Assembly (NCBI GenBank): GCA_963716245.1
Contig: OY970300.1
Location: 558,001 to 622,000 of the forward strand
Origin: VRUE01 sp963716245
GTDB taxonomy: Bacteria; Actinomycetota; Thermoleophilia; Solirubrobacterales; 70-9
DNA: 64,000 nt
Direction of reading: 5' to 3'
Of the stretch, positions 63,620 to 64,000 are shown in pieces. Every line of letters starts with the position of its first letter. The first letter of the stretch is position 1. The position numbers and the translations under genes are program-made. The notes under the pieces are model-generated. The model made no database searches. It saw nothing but the letters and a program-made list of their open reading frames with translations, and was not told the DNA's origin.

Positions 63620-64000
63620 TCAAGTACTCGACGGACGCTTCGCGCTTGCAGGGAGCGCCGCGAGGCCCTTCGATACAAGATCACGTTCGTCGCAGCTGAT
63701 GAGGCGATGGCCGGCGTCGCCTGCGGCGGCTGCGTAAGCAGCGTCGTAGACGGAGATCGTGTGGCGCTCTGCGAGTTCGCCCGCCCTCGCTAGGAGGGCG
63801 CCCGTGGATGCGAGGACGCCTCCATCGTCGGCGAGCCTCTCGATCGCGGCGAGCAGCGGTGCCACGGAGCCCGGCGAGCGCCACGCTCGCACTGCGACGT
63901 TGGCGACCTCATAGCGGGCGAGGTCGAGCGTGGCGAGCGTGGCTGCGTCGTCTACCAGCAATGCTCGTGCCGGCTCGTAGTAGTCGTCCTCAGGATCGAA
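63620..64000 (-). CDS. PIN-domain ribonuclease (VapC-like toxin), 5' end outside window
   Basis: The open frame enters from the right edge (visible start FDPEDDYYEPARALLVDD) and stops at 63620-63622, giving 126 residues. PIN-domain acidic residues are in LARYEVANVAVRAW (Glu), SVYDAAYAAAAG (Asp) and LISCDERDLVSKG (Asp). The first catalytic Asp lies outside the window. VapC toxins are Mg-dependent RNases neutralised by an antitoxin usually encoded just upstream, here beyond the edge. The TTG at 63961 is not the likely true start. Confidence 0.85.
   Translation of the reverse strand, partial: FDPEDDYYEPARALLVDDAATLATLDLARYEVANVAVRAWRSPGSVAPLLAAIERLADDGGVLASTGALLARAGELAERHTISVYDAAYAAAAGDAGHRLISCDERDLVSKGLAALPASAKRPSST

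Overview
The window is a very GC-rich, densely coded bacterial chromosome segment. Gene content and style suggest an actinobacterium of the Thermoleophilia (Solirubrobacterales/Gaiellales type). The grounds are: large secreted NHL/Fn3/PD40 proteins with Lys/Arg-rich tails, actinobacterial families (DUF3618, DUF3556, DUF6159, PimA-like glycosyltransferase, HemQ, FprA), the housekeeping order glmU-prs-rplY-pth and mfd-peptidylprolyl isomerase-eno-ftsB/divIC, and many genes whose start codon lies 6-10 nt behind a TANNNT -10 box, as expected for leaderless mRNAs. The taxonomic call is inference. No rRNA, CRISPR array or intact insertion sequence was found. There are three tRNA genes: Gln(TTG), Leu(TAA) and initiator fMet.

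Layout. 1-1006: end of a TetR regulator and a small envelope cluster (44-aa membrane peptide, holin-III-like protein, DUF3618). 1107-8858: a consensus-like promoter and two overlapping genes for giant secreted proteins. 8946-15571: a short coiled-coil protein, DegV, an iron-sulfur/redox group (ErpA/HesB-like, Grx4, BolA, FprA), a PAS-like protein, HemQ, a polytopic membrane protein and a heptad-repeat coiled-coil protein. 15633-26031: a glycosyltransferase-flippase fusion, metH, tatD-rsmA-ispE, and a DedA-PAP2 fusion. 26092-32771: PucR regulator, tRNA-Gln, an HNH endonuclease with an SOS-box-like palindrome, HdeD, glmU-prs, and a glycerophosphodiester phosphodiesterase. 32834-43000: UbiB-like kinase and DUF6159, rplY-pth, enoyl-CoA hydratase, DUF3556 plus a CrtI-like oxidoreductase, and a minus-strand operon of FAH hydrolase, membrane protein and deacetylase. 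43058-49576: mfd, peptidylprolyl isomerase, enolase, FtsB/DivIC. 49616-57945: a large membrane protein, small proteins, a thermonuclease, class I aldolase, a degenerate rhomboid, an UPF0173 hydrolase and an R2-like ferritin. 57995-64000: an ECF sigma factor fused to a zinc-finger/Ala-Pro-rich tail, tRNA-Leu, a TPP enzyme, Ppx/GppA, tRNA-fMet, then a less GC-rich stretch with a Cys-rich small protein and a PIN-domain toxin cut by the window edge.

The most notable signals are: (i) a family of about 83-98 bp palindromic elements present four times (17957, 28909, 50422, 59865), with conserved ends, an outer stem that differs between copies but stays complementary, and one copy read in frame through a membrane-protein gene; (ii) more than twenty probable leaderless promoters, which decide several start codons; (iii) probable CTG starts for pth and the FAH hydrolase; (iv) a perfect LexA-type palindrome on the start of an HNH endonuclease; (v) several unusual domain fusions (sigma/anti-sigma-like, GT4/UPF0104, DedA/PAP2, zinc ribbon on a catalytically dead rhomboid).
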